NCBI GenBank assembly: GCA_949752795.1
Contig: OX457060.1
Coordinates: 1,964,501 to 2,028,500, forward strand
DNA from: Hyperoodon ampullatus
Lineage: Eukaryota > Chordata > Mammalia > Artiodactyla > Ziphiidae
Reading direction: 5' to 3'
DNA: 64,000 nt
Every line of letters begins with the position of its first letter. Positions within the stretch are counted from its first letter, which is position 1. The position numbers and the translations under genes are program-made. Positions 46,621 to 56,999 of the stretch are shown in pieces. Under the pieces are notes generated by a model, which had not been told where the DNA came from, did not search any database, and saw nothing but the letters and a program-made list of their open reading frames with translations.

Positions 46621-46762
46621 GGTCTTCTCTCAGATCTCCAGACATGGGTGAGCCCATTTGCAGGCGCGGAGGGGGAGTCAGGGAGGGTGTTGCTAAAAGC
46701 GAGGGGGCAATGGGCGGAACAAACGTGCAGACGACTGTGGCTGGACGTTAGGTTGGCGGTGA

Positions 46763-46774
46763 CGCGCGTGCGCG
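46763..46774. promoter_or_regulatory. NRF-1 binding site CGCGCGTGCGCG
   Basis: The 12 bases fit the NRF-1 consensus (YGCGCRTGCGCR) at every position. NRF-1 sites are common in bidirectional CpG promoters of cell-cycle and mitochondrial genes. It sits about 150 bases to the CEP63 side of the E-box. Confidence 0.6.
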
Positions 46775-47165
46775 CCCCCGGCCGGAGGTAACGGCGGGAA
46801 GCTTCGGGGGCGCGCTCGCGGCATCCCCGTAACCGCATGTGCGGACGTCGGACGGGAGAGGGGCGGCAGTGTCCACAGACAGCCCTGGCTGCGGTGGGGC
46901 CGCGTTCCGAGCGGTCGTATGGCCCGGGTCCGCCCCGGCGCCCCACCCCTCGGCCTCGCCGCGGACGCTCCGCGGACCCGCGAAGCCAGATATGGCCTCC
47001 CCCAGCGCACTGTATGGGCCAGCCACGTGGTCAGCCCTTCCCCGGAGGCTGGGCCGGCAGGAGGGCTGCAGGGTGGGCGAGCTGCTCATCTTCCCCGGGC
47101 GGAGTCGGCCGCGGGCCAGTCTTCCACTTCAGGGGAGAGATCCCCGGCCCAGCCCTCCCGCCTGG

Positions 47166-48250
47166 GCTGCCTCATCTGGTTAGCTTCCTAACATTGTTGA
47201 GACTTAGGTCTTTGATGGCAGGTGATAGCGGTTCATTTATGGGTGGGAAGTTTAGCAAGTTGTAAAAAGTGAGTTGATTTAAAAACCTTAATGTTAGTAC
47301 ATTAGGTACGGAAATGTGGCAGAAATCATGAAGGACTGAAGTTGGGGAACCCTGAACTTATGGATTGCTCCATTCAAATCAGGGATGGGAAACAGATGAT
47401 GAAGTAAGGGAATAAAAGGAACGGGTTCTTAGAATACTTTAATCATGAAGGTATTTGAAGGCAGTAAATCTCGGCTCATAATATGTTTTTTTGTTTTGTT
47501 TTGCTTTTTTAATGTCTCTTACAACGTCAGGGTAAAGATGAGCTTGCTCTCAGCGACTAGTCTTCATTTACAGTTACAGCACTCTTACTTGCAGAGTAGT
47601 TTTCCTTGAGCCTTACAGACGATTCCTAAACCAGTCTTAAAATTTTTTTTCTTCCTTTAATAAAAGCAGTATTGTAGGATTTGTGCCCTGTAGTTATACA
47701 GTTCCCCACATGCTTGCATTTAATTTTATTTTCTAGATACGAAGAGGAAATCATAAGGATCGTTAACTACATGTTACCTTCAAATATTTATATTTATATT
47801 GATCATAGCTGTAGCTTAATGATATAACAAAGGGTATGTATTTTCTTATTTGGAATGCAGTATCATCTTTAGGTTGATTTTTATCCTGAGTTTCTTGCCT
47901 TTTGACTATATCATTACCAGTGATCAGTATGGTAAGAATGACTGAAATTAAAGTGGGTTAGATATTTATAAACATTCACTTACACTGCTCTTTAAAATGT
48001 ATTCAGGTTTTAACAATTATTTGTAGTTATTGTATATGTTAATTGTACTGATGCCACTTGTCTCCCATTAAAGGGTAGAACACCTTTGCTTGTTCCTTCC
48101 CGTTCTCACTTATGTAGTAGTGGTGGCAGATGGTGACAGCGTCAGTGGTCCAGTTTATCAGAGCTTCCTACTTTTAAACATATGTCAACTTGATTTGAAA
48201 TTCAGCTAAAGCCAACATTGACCTGGGCTTCAGGAATTGAATTTTCGGTT
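47166..48250. other. CEP63: CEP63 5' intron, mostly unique
   Basis: AT-rich sequence right of the CpG island. No firm repeat or alternative exon. Confidence 0.5.
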
Positions 48251-51080
48251 TTTATGTTACTTTAGGTTTTTTTTCTTCAAGAACTAAGTTTGTGTTTTCG
48301 GTTTTACAAAACGACAGTATTGTCATCACATCTATGAAAATTAATAAAAATCCCATAATGTCAATATTCAGTCTGGGTTCAGGTTTCCCCACCTGTCCCA
48401 TACATGTATTTTTATAAGTAGCTTGTTTGGATCAAAATCCCATAGAGATCCACGTGTTGCATTGAGTTGATAACACCTTTTCAGTCTTTTTTAGTATAGC
48501 AGTTTCATTGCCTCTCTTTTTCCCCTTAACATTCTAGATTTAGTTGATTGCATCCACATGGTATCCTTTAACTTGTACATCTATTCCCTTTATTCCCTCT
48601 AAACTGGTAGTAAGGTCTAGAAATGCACTGTCCAGTATAGTAGCTATCAGCCATTGGTGGCTATTTAAATGAATTAAAATGAAATAAAGCTAAAAATTTC
48701 AGTTCCCTAGTTGCATTGGCCACATTTCAGGGGCCCAATAGTTGGGTGTATATGTAAAATATTTCCATAATTGCATAAAGTTCTGTTGAACAGCACTGAT
48801 CTAGAAGCTTGATCAGATTCAACCTTGACTTTTTTTGTGGGGGTGAGAGCAGGGCAAGATTTCATCGGTGGTGCACAACACTCCCGGGAGGCACATGATG
48901 TCTGAGCTTTCTCTCTGTGATGTTAAAATTGAGCATCGTAGTGGGTTCAGGTGTTGTCAGCCCAGTCCATCCATCATGAAATTTTCCATGAGCCTTTCAC
49001 GTAATGGTGAGGTCCTTTCATGGATTTAGGTTGCCTGTATCCACTATTGCATTGGCAGTTGCAATACGGTGATTTTCTGATTCTGTCATTCCTCAGCATT
49101 TATTAGCTGGAAATTTTTTATGAAGAAGAACTTTTTATATCACCAGCTATCTGACTACCCCACCAGCTATTTGAAATACAGTTTGTATAGGAAAGGCAAG
49201 AAAAATGCTTAATTCTTTCCCTCTATTTTCAGAGCACAGTAATGAGTTGGTGGCCTAGCAACCTCCAAAGGTAACCATGAGGGTTTTGCCTTTTTTTTTT
49301 TATCATCATGAAATTATAGACTTGAATATATTTAAACTGTTTCAACCTACTGCAGTCTTTTTTTTTGGGGGGGGTACTCAAGTTGTCCTGTTGTTGACGA
49401 GTGGCAGCCTAGTTAAGTTGGCTTCTGTCCACTTTGATATGACCAGTAATCTTTGAGAGTTTCCTTATTTTCTGGTAAAACATCTTCCTGGCTCATTTAA
49501 ACATTTCTGGCCACCAAGAAGCCCTGGTTCCTTTCAGTGGGAGATGGTGTTTAGAGACCAGTCTGGGTGCTGAGGTACTCTTGCTACTAGATTGGTCACT
49601 GGTTTTAGGATTTACAGTGGCCAAAGTTAGGAAATATGTACATTTTTTAAAAAGAGAAATATCCAGAATTCACACTGATATCTCCAATTTAATTTCATAG
49701 TTTTTTTTAAACACCTGATTTTATATTTGTATCTTTTTCTCTTTTGCCTATTAACATACTTTTTCTGTATTATATATAATGCTTTCAAATTAATGATACC
49801 AATTTTACTATTAATAATATGATTCCTGAGTGATGTTTAGGGTTTCTCTATAGTACGTTTTTGTCCTTAGTATATATCCCAGTTGGAATATGTACAGTAA
49901 AATTGTTGCATTTTAAAACGAATGAAACAATTTGTTATATGGTAAGGGTGCCAACTTGATATCTAGTTGATAGTTGATTTATTTCATTTTGTTTCCAATA
50001 TTTTTCAATACTGCTTTTTTTTTTCCAACTGGGTTTCTTTCATTATATTATAAAACATTAGCATAGTGCCTATAAAACAAGTAGCTGTTAAGGTATACAT
50101 CCAGACAAGTTTAGCTTGCTGTTTTCTCTACCCTGACTATTTCCCTTCCTTATAGGTATCATATTTACCACCTTTGAGCTTATCCTTCCAGAAGAACAAA
50201 TACACTATATATATTATATATTTATATAATATATCCTTAATATATTCTGACATTTGTATTATACATAACATATATAATATATAATTTATATTTATGTAAT
50301 ATATATAATATATATCTATAATTTTCTCCCTTTCTTAGGTAAAAAGTAGTGTTTGCATATACTGTTTTGTATCTTGCTTTTTTCATCTAATATTATATGC
50401 CCTGTAGATCCCACCATAGAAGTATGTAGAGATCATTTTCCGTTTTCACAGCTTCATAGTATTATTCCATTGGTCGATGAATATTCAACTAGTTCCCTGT
50501 CGATAGGCATTTGTGTTGTTTCCTACTCCTGCAAATAGTCCTGCAGTGTATATCCTTCTGCATGTATGGTTTTGTATTCTTGCCAACATATGTTTGGGAT
50601 AGATTCCTAGAAGTGACATTGTTGGATCAAAGGGTAAATGCATATATATCAGTTGCTAAGTATTGCCAAAATTTCCTCTATAGTAGTTGTACCGTTTTGC
50701 ATTCCTACCTACAGTGTATGTGAATGCCTATTCCCATAGCCTTGTCATCAGAGTGCATTTTCAAACTTAATTTTTCATTAATCTAATACAGAAGAAAGGG
50801 TAACTCAGTGTAGTTTAAATTTGTGTTTCTCTTATTGTAAACAAGGTTGAGCATGTTTTCATATGTTTAAGGTCATTTGCATTTCTTTTTATGAGAACTC
50901 TTTGTTCATTTCTTCTGCACATTTTTCTATAGATTTTTATTTTTCCTTCAGTTTTTAGAAGCTCTTTATATATTTGGTTAATTAACCCCTTGTGATAAAA
51001 CTTTCAAGTAATGTGGTCATTTATCTTTCAGCTTTGCTTACAGCATTTTTCCCATGTAAAAGTGTAGTTTTGTCTACTAA
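48250..51080 (-). mobile_element. Old L1M 3' UTR and tail, antisense, with nested MER element
   Basis: TTTCCCCACCTGTCCCATAC, GGCCACCAAGAAGCCCTGGT, GGATAGATTCCTAGAAGTGA and CTCTTTATATATTTGGTTAA are antisense L1M 3' sequence. A hAT-type MER copy (CTGTCCAGTATAGTAGCTAT to GAACAGCACTGAT) sits at about 48,630-48,800. A TA-rich tract is at about 50,198-50,325. Confidence 0.75.
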
Positions 51081-51602
51081 GATTTCTTAGTCTTAGCCCC
51101 TTATTCTTTCTGGATTTTGAGTCATAGTTTGGACAGTGTTTTAAAATTTCATTTTTATTTTGGAAAATTTCTTTGATACTTTATCTGATAATTTTTTCCC
51201 TTAAATTTAAGTAGAAGCCTTTCTGGGCAGTCATAAATGATATTGATTATTTATTGGAGCAGGCACAGTTTATCAGTCATAGTGTATCTGTCATAGCCAT
51301 AGATCTTTGTAATCACAGTAACACCAAGGCAGGTAAGGGACAAAGCATTGTTATCTTCCTTTAAATGAGACTTGATGAGTAGGCATATTCCTTCTCTTAG
51401 TACACATATCTAACCAGAGTTTTTATTTTCTTCCTGTGTCCCATTTTGTGAGTAATTTGATCTTGGGTGCATACCCAGGATATTTTTCCTGATCTTTAAA
51501 ATAAAGAGGTTAAATTGGAGCCCTTTGGGTTCTTTCTAGCTCTTAAATTCCAATATGTTAATGAATATCAAAGATTTTCCCATTACTAGATACCCTCTTT
51601 GG

Positions 51603-51783
51603 TTTTTTTTTTTTTTTTTTTTTGGTTGTGCTGGGTCTTCGCTGTGGCACGCGGGCTTCTCTAGTTGTGGTGTGCAGGCTTTAGCTGCCCTGCGGCATGT
51701 GGGATCTTAGTTTTCCGACCAGAGATTGAACCCGCGTCCCCTGCATTGGAAGGCGGATTCTTAACCACTGGACCACCAGGCCC
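51603..51783 (-). mobile_element. CHR-type tRNA-derived SINE, antisense
   Basis: Poly-T tail 51603-51623 (after GG), body to 51783. GGGTCTTCGCTGTGGCACGC and GGCATGTGGGATCTTAG are typical. The flanks AGATACCCTCTTTGG (51588-51602) and AGGTAACCTCTTTGG (51785-51799) match at 13 of 15. Confidence 0.9.
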
Positions 51784-51799
51784 TAGGTAACCTCTTTGG

Positions 51800-54428
51800 A
51801 TTCTTTTTTCCCTAAGATTTAAAGTATGTTTTCCCTGCTTCCCAGACTTGGTGAAAAAGCCTGTATTTCCTTTAACCATTTTATTCTAGATTTCACTGAT
51901 TTAAAGTAGTCTTCATTCGAAACGAGAGTTTTAATTATAACTTCTGTTTGTTGAAATCTTGGTCTAACTGCAGAAATGACTAAGAGTGTCCTGTACCAAT
52001 TGTAGAGCTACACAGTTTCCATTTAACTACATTAACATTTCATGTTAGTGGCAAGGAGCAGCAGATTATCAAACAGTAATTGCTTAAATTTGTATTTATT
52101 TGGATAAAGAATAAATTTTATATAATTACCACATGGCACAGGCAAAAAAGAAAGCAAGTGATGTAGTGCATGAGCTGAATGAGGGTCAGGTTGGTTAGGA
52201 AAGGAGTCAGTGATATAGCTATGAGAAACTCGGATGAGAAAAGTCCACAGCAGATCTGAGTCCTTGCTATTTACCTGATCCTCAGGAATGAGAAATGATG
52301 GTGTTTGTCAGCTGCTCGAGGAGATGGTGAACGTATTGTTAAAAGATCATTATATATTAGTAAGATTATTTTCCACAGAGAATGTTACTGGTTCCTCCCC
52401 ACCCCATCCCCACCTTTTTTTTTTTAAAAAACAGAGATCTCCTTAACTAAGTCTTAGACCATGATTTTAATTTCTGAAATGGCTATTTTCCCCTCTGTGG
52501 ACTATTTTCACTGTTGTGCTACTGCCACCTGGTGGCCATGGTGGTGACATCATAGTTAAGTTTGTGTATTTTTTCCTGTGTCCAGACTTTTCAATTTGGT
52601 TTGATTTTGTTTATGCCAAGAACACATTATTAAATCAAAAGATATGCTGATGTATTTTAAGATCTGGAATACTGTAAAATACAAAAAGATTGCACATTGG
52701 CTGGAACTTAGGAGTCACATTGCCTAGGTTTGAATCCTAGGACTGTGGTTTGTAGTTTACCATAATCAAGTTATTTAATCTTCTGAGCCTCAGTTTCCTC
52801 AAAGTAATAGTAGTTATGTTTTAAATTTGTTATGAAGATTGAATCTGACAATACAGGCAGGCAGAACAGTTGAGCATTCAGTGACTTTTAGCTTCTATTA
52901 TACATATTCCTAATTACTAAATAATATCATCCAGAAAATATATTAATGTATTATATATTACTAAATCTGTTTCCAATGTGTATTACTAAATGTATTTTTT
53001 AAGAATAACATGACCTAAAGGAGTATACTTTTACTAATGATAGTTTTGAATAACTGTAGTAGCTCTGTCCTTAGGAAGAACACTTTCCTACGTATTTAAT
53101 AAATATCCATGTAGAGTTGTCAGGAGCATGATGCAGAATATATGTAATTGGCTATTAGAATCCCATTAAAAAGCTGGAAGAAACCTTGCAGATTATATAG
53201 ATCATGCTTCTTACATAGAGGCAAAAACTGAAGTCCAAGGACGCAGAGCTCCTTAGTTGCAGAGCAGGACTCTGTCCTGGGTTTCCGTCTACATGGTGCT
53301 GTGTGAACTGTGTCCTGCCTCTCAGTCCCCTAGAGTGGATCAAAACACAGAACCTGCGTCCTGTTGTAATTGACTGTATCATTGTTTGAAAGACAGTGGA
53401 ATAGACCATGAGAACATTTTTCTTCAGGTTTTTATTTTGTCTAATGTTGGTGAAATACAAAGGATAAACCAACTGGAAAGAAATCCTCTCTGCCACATGT
53501 GTGCATGAACAGTTATTTAGTACTCCTGTTAGTAACTTTAGAAATAGATGCAAATAACGTGTAGTGGTTGTATTTTCCAGTCTTCTCATTCTCCTGTGTC
53601 TCTGTTTTATCTCCCTTCCCTTTCTCTGCTAGACTCTTCTCTGTAGTTCTCCAGCTATGACCAGCTTGCATAGGGGGATAGGTGAAAAGGGAGGGGAATT
53701 GAGATACGTTCAGCCAAAAGCATTCAGCACAGGCCAGGTTGAAATGCTACTCTAAGCCCTGGAGCTGCAGGCGTGAAAAAAACTGGTTTTCTACCCTTGA
53801 CGGTTGAATAGTAGGGGAAAAAGGTGTGCAAAAGGACATTTCCAGGGTGGTGTAACTCCTATGAAAGAACCTGTTAAGGACTGGGAGCAATGAAGTGCAG
53901 AGGAGGGAGGGCCCACGTAGCTGCCTCTTAGGTGAGGGAGGGTGTTCTAGGAGCTTCATGGGCCTGTCATCTAGCAGGTGAATAGGATCTCCCATGATGG
54001 ACCAAGAAGTTGAAGCGCAGGGCATTTAACCTTTTTACAATATCTCTTTATAAGAAACTACATGTTTCCTCTGACCTCTCAATTTGTTAGTGTCAGTGTT
54101 CCTCTGTTGCTAGCACCCCATCTCCACCCAGGCCCACTCTTACATGAAGAAGTAGAGACGTGACAGTGAGGTATTTGATTTCAATTGTGCAGGGGGAGTG
54201 TCAGTGGCAATTCAGATCATTTTAAATTGTTTTGTTTTAGTCTGAAATGTGTTTGGTTCTAGTATTTCTTGAAGAGATATTCCTTGACTGCTTCTACAGT
54301 CATCTTAAGAAGTGCTGCATTTTCTCATTGTTATTTGTATGCTTTCATTCACATTCTTAAGTTTGTAAGTTGGAATGTTAGAACATAAAAAATGAATTTT
54401 CTCCTGACAGAGTTCTTTGCTTTCCCAG
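51800..54428. other. CEP63: CEP63 5' intron, unique sequence with old repeats
   Basis: MIR in sense at about 52,700-52,900 (CACATTGCCTAGGTTTGAAT, GAGCCTCAGTTTCCTCAAAG). MIR-like antisense at about 53,150-53,340. L2 antisense at about 53,740-54,010 (TACTCTAAGCCCTGGAGCTG, GGGAGGGTGTTCTAGGAGC). A CTCF motif is at 52522-52535. No further CEP63 exon was recognised. Confidence 0.6.
52522..52535 (-). promoter_or_regulatory. CTCF motif CCACCAGGTGGCAG (CEP63 5' intron)
   Basis: The minus strand reads CCACCAGGTGGCAG, a full match to CCASYAGRKGGCRS. It is in unique intronic sequence about 5.4 kb from the CpG island, and on the same strand as the motif at 42063-42076. Confidence 0.65.
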
Positions 54429-54453
54429 TTGCCAAAACAAAGGGGATTTGGTG

Positions 54454-54497
54454 ATGGAGGCTTTGTTGGAAGGAATACAAAATTGGGGACATGATAG
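54454..54497 (+). CDS. CEP63: CEP63 first coding exon: residues 1-14 and part of 15
   Basis: The exon encodes MEALLEGIQNWGHD plus the first two bases of codon 15, matching the start of CEP63. The ATG has G at -3 and G at +4, a good initiation context. The donor is GATAG|GTAAGT (GT at 54498-54499), a near-perfect consensus. The likely acceptor is the pyrimidine-rich TTCTTTGCTTTCCCAG ending at 54428, which gives an exon of 54429-54497 with 25 bases of UTR; an earlier AG at 54409-54410 is an alternative. Compared with the human protein as I recall it, residue 11 is Trp rather than Arg, and residues 14-15 are Asp-Arg rather than Gly-Gly. Confidence 0.9.
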
Positions 54498-55441
54498 GTA
54501 AGTTTGCTTTGACCTTAAGCTTCTCACTGAGTTTAAAAAGCATGTCTGAGTTATGCCTCTGACCATTTTGTGCTTCGGGTACAGAAACAGAAGTGTGAGT
54601 AAAATCTAAGCTGATCCATGTCATGTTTGTAGACAGTATCTCTCCTTGGGGTGTTTCCCTCATCTCAGCAGTGTGAAGCTGGATGCTTACTATCATCCCA
54701 GTTGAATTTTCTGCTTTTAAAAAGCAAAAGGCTATAGAAGTTTTGTGACACTAAGGTCAAATGCTTTTTTTTTTTTAAGTATTTAAGCCTTAGGAGTTAT
54801 CTCTCTGTGTTCATTCCTGGAAATCTCTGAATCCAATACATCTATGTCCACTTCTGTTTCTACCTTTGTAACATCTGGCATCTCCTGAAACATTGAAGGA
54901 CATCAGTAAGTTTACAACAATAAGATAGGATGCGGTAAGTTTCTAATAATAAGTTGGAAAGAAATCGTTGGAATAAATTTGGCTCAAGGATGGAGGTTCT
55001 TAAAACAGCTTTTAAAATTGTATTGTCATTTTCCCAATAGCTTACTTGTTTCCAAAGCTTTTTATTTTGTTTGACTAGCTGAGAATGTGACATATGCTTG
55101 CCTGGATTCTTCCTGAAAGCTTCCCTAAAATGTTACAGAAGAGCTAGTTGTTGGTCGTGGAAGTCTCACTCACAAACCAGACTTCAAACCTCGCGTTTGA
55201 CCAGTTGACTTAGGCTTTAGGTCGGCTACTGGAGGAAGACAAACTTCCGTGGAATAAGTGATCATCTTATGTGAGCATTAAAAGGAAAAGCTTGGAGATC
55301 CCGTTCTCTGCTTCTGATAATTTATTTGTTGACACTGTTCCACTTTAGGTAGCTTTACATCTGCTATATTTTTACATGTGAAAGATGAAAAGCCACTTGG
55401 AGATATGTTCTATGTTCTTAAGGGTCTGTCCTTATTTATAG
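54498..55441 (+). other. CEP63: CEP63 intron between coding exons 1 and 2
   Basis: A 944-base intron with GTAAGT donor and TATAG acceptor. It is mostly unique sequence with a short poly-T run near 54766-54776. No RNA gene, repeat or extra exon was recognised. Confidence 0.8.
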
Positions 55442-55619
55442 GGGATTTTTGACATCCTGTGAAGCAGAACTACAGGAGCTCATGAAACAGATTGACATAA
55501 TGGTAGCTCATAAAAATTCTGAGTGGGAAGGACAGACACATGCTCTAGAAACTTGCCTGGACATCCGTGAACGGGAACTTAAGGCTCTCAGGAGTCAGAT
55601 GGATATGAAACACAAAGAG
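55442..55619 (+). CDS. CEP63: CEP63 second coding exon: residues 15-74
   Basis: After an acceptor CTTATTTATAG (AG at 55440-55441) the exon completes codon 15 and reads [20 protein letters not shown], continuing to ...MDMKHKE at a GAG|GTAAAG donor (GT at 55620-55621). The exon is 178 bases and ends in phase 0. Heptad-like Leu/Ile spacing and high Glu/Lys/Gln content show the start of the long CEP63 coiled coil. CEP63 works with CEP152 at the proximal end of the mother centriole to recruit PLK4 for centriole duplication and takes part in mitotic entry; its paralog is DEUP1. No stop or frameshift is present. The exon lies only 81 bases before the L1 insertion flank. Confidence 0.95.
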
Positions 55620-55984
55620 GTAAAGCAGATGATTTGCTACTCTTTTTGATATTTTCACCTTACCTTTTATAATAAATATGTTTCTTAAATATTTGTTGAA
55701 GAAAGCATTTAAAATTTTTTGAATTCAATTTATTTAAAACAAAACAATACACAGTTCACCCATTCCTCCCACCCCCTGATCCAAACCTTGTCTCTTGCAG
55801 CCACCAATCTGTTCTCTATATCTATGGGCTTATTTTTTGTTTGTTTCTGTAGATTCTACATGTAAGGGAGATCATACAATATTTGTCTTTCTTTGTCTGA
55901 ATTATTTCAATTAGCGTAATGCCTTCAAGGTTTATCCATGCTGTGGCATATGGCAACTTTTTTTTTTATGGCTGAATAATATTC

Positions 55985-55986
<2 letters not shown>

Positions 55987-56019
<33 letters not shown>
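55987..56019. repeat. (TG)n microsatellite in the L1 3' UTR
   Basis: About 16 uninterrupted TG units, at the place where L1 3' UTRs often carry a TG/TA tract (after ATAATATTCTTTG). Likely length-polymorphic. Confidence 0.95.
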
Positions 56020-56021
<2 letters not shown>

Positions 56022-56033
56022 CACAGTTTCTTT

Positions 56034-56328
56034 TTTTTTAATATAAATTTATTTATTTTATTTTTGACTGTGTTGGATCTTCGTTTCTGTGTGAGGGCTT
56101 TCTCTAGTTGTGGCAAGCGGGGGCCACTCTTCATCGCGGTGCGTGAGCCTCTCACTGTCGCGGCCTCTCTTGTTGCAGAGCACAGGCTCCAGACGCACAG
56201 GCTCAGTAGTTGTGGCTCATGGGCCCAGTTGCTCCGCGGCATGTGGGATCTTCCCAGACCAGGGCTCGAACCCATGTCCCCTGCACTGGCAGGCAGATTC
56301 TCAACCACTGCACCACCAGGGAAGCCCC
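56034..56328 (-). mobile_element. CHR-type tRNA-derived SINE (long form) nested in the L1
   Basis: The reverse strand begins GGGGCTTCCCTGGTGGTGCA, carries a B-box-like GGGTTCGAGCC and ends in a poly-A tail (poly-T at 56031-56039). A perfect 13-bp duplication CCACAGTTTCTTT flanks it at 56021-56033 and 56329-56341. It is longer than the other copies (extra CTCTAGTTGTGGC-type block near the tail). It is younger than the L1 3' UTR it interrupts. Confidence 0.9.
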
Positions 56329-56999
56329 CCACAGTTTCTTTATCCATTCATTCATCAATAGATACTTAGGTTGTTTCTACATCTTTGTTATTGTAAATAA
56401 AGCTGCAGTGAACAGGGGGATGCGTATATCTTTTTGAATTAATGTTTTTTTGTTTTCTTCAGATAAATACCCAGAGTGGAATTACTGGATCATATGGTAG
56501 TTCTATTTTTAATTTTTTGAGGCATCTCCATACTATTTTCCATAATGGTTGCACCAACTTAACATTCTCACCCAAGTGTACAAGGGTTCACTTTTGTCCA
56601 CACCCCTACCAACACTTGTTATTTGTTGTCTTTTTGATACTAGCCATTCTGCAAGGTGTGAGTTGATATCTCTGTGGTTTTGATATGCATTTCCCTGATG
56701 ATTAGTGATGTTGACCATCTTTTTCATGTACCTGTTGGTCATCTGTATGTCTTCTTTGGAAGACTGTCTATTTGGATCTTCTGCCCATTTTTTCAGTGGA
56801 TAGTTTGTTTTTTGCTATTGAATTGTAAAAGTTCTTTGTATATTTTGGATATCAGCCCCTTGTCAGATACATGATGTGCAGTTATTTTCTCCCATTCAAT
56901 AAGTTGCCGTTTCATGTTGTTGATGATTTACTTGGCTGTGTAGAAGCTTTTTAGTTTGATGTAGTCCCACTTGTGTAGTTTTGCTTTTGCTGCTTTTAC

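Larger units (their letters stand above)
46030..47165. promoter_or_regulatory. CpG island: probable divergent ANAPC13/CEP63 promoter
   Basis: This is the only long stretch dense in CG dinucleotides in the window, and it lies between the minus-strand ANAPC13 exons and the plus-strand CEP63 exons. It contains GC boxes (for example GGGCGG at 46712-46717), an ETS-like CTTCCGG at 46344-46350, a palindromic E-box and an NRF-1 site. No TATA box was seen, as expected for a housekeeping CpG promoter. Open frames of 60-140 codons inside it are by-products of GC richness. The divergent arrangement matches the known human gene order; shared activity is inferred. Confidence 0.85.

Noticed and set aside
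46837..47265. Open frames of up to 142 codons in the CpG island
   Set aside because: High GC lowers stop-codon frequency; the peptides are Pro/Arg/Gly-rich in all frames and match no known protein. The island serves as promoter and 5' non-coding sequence.
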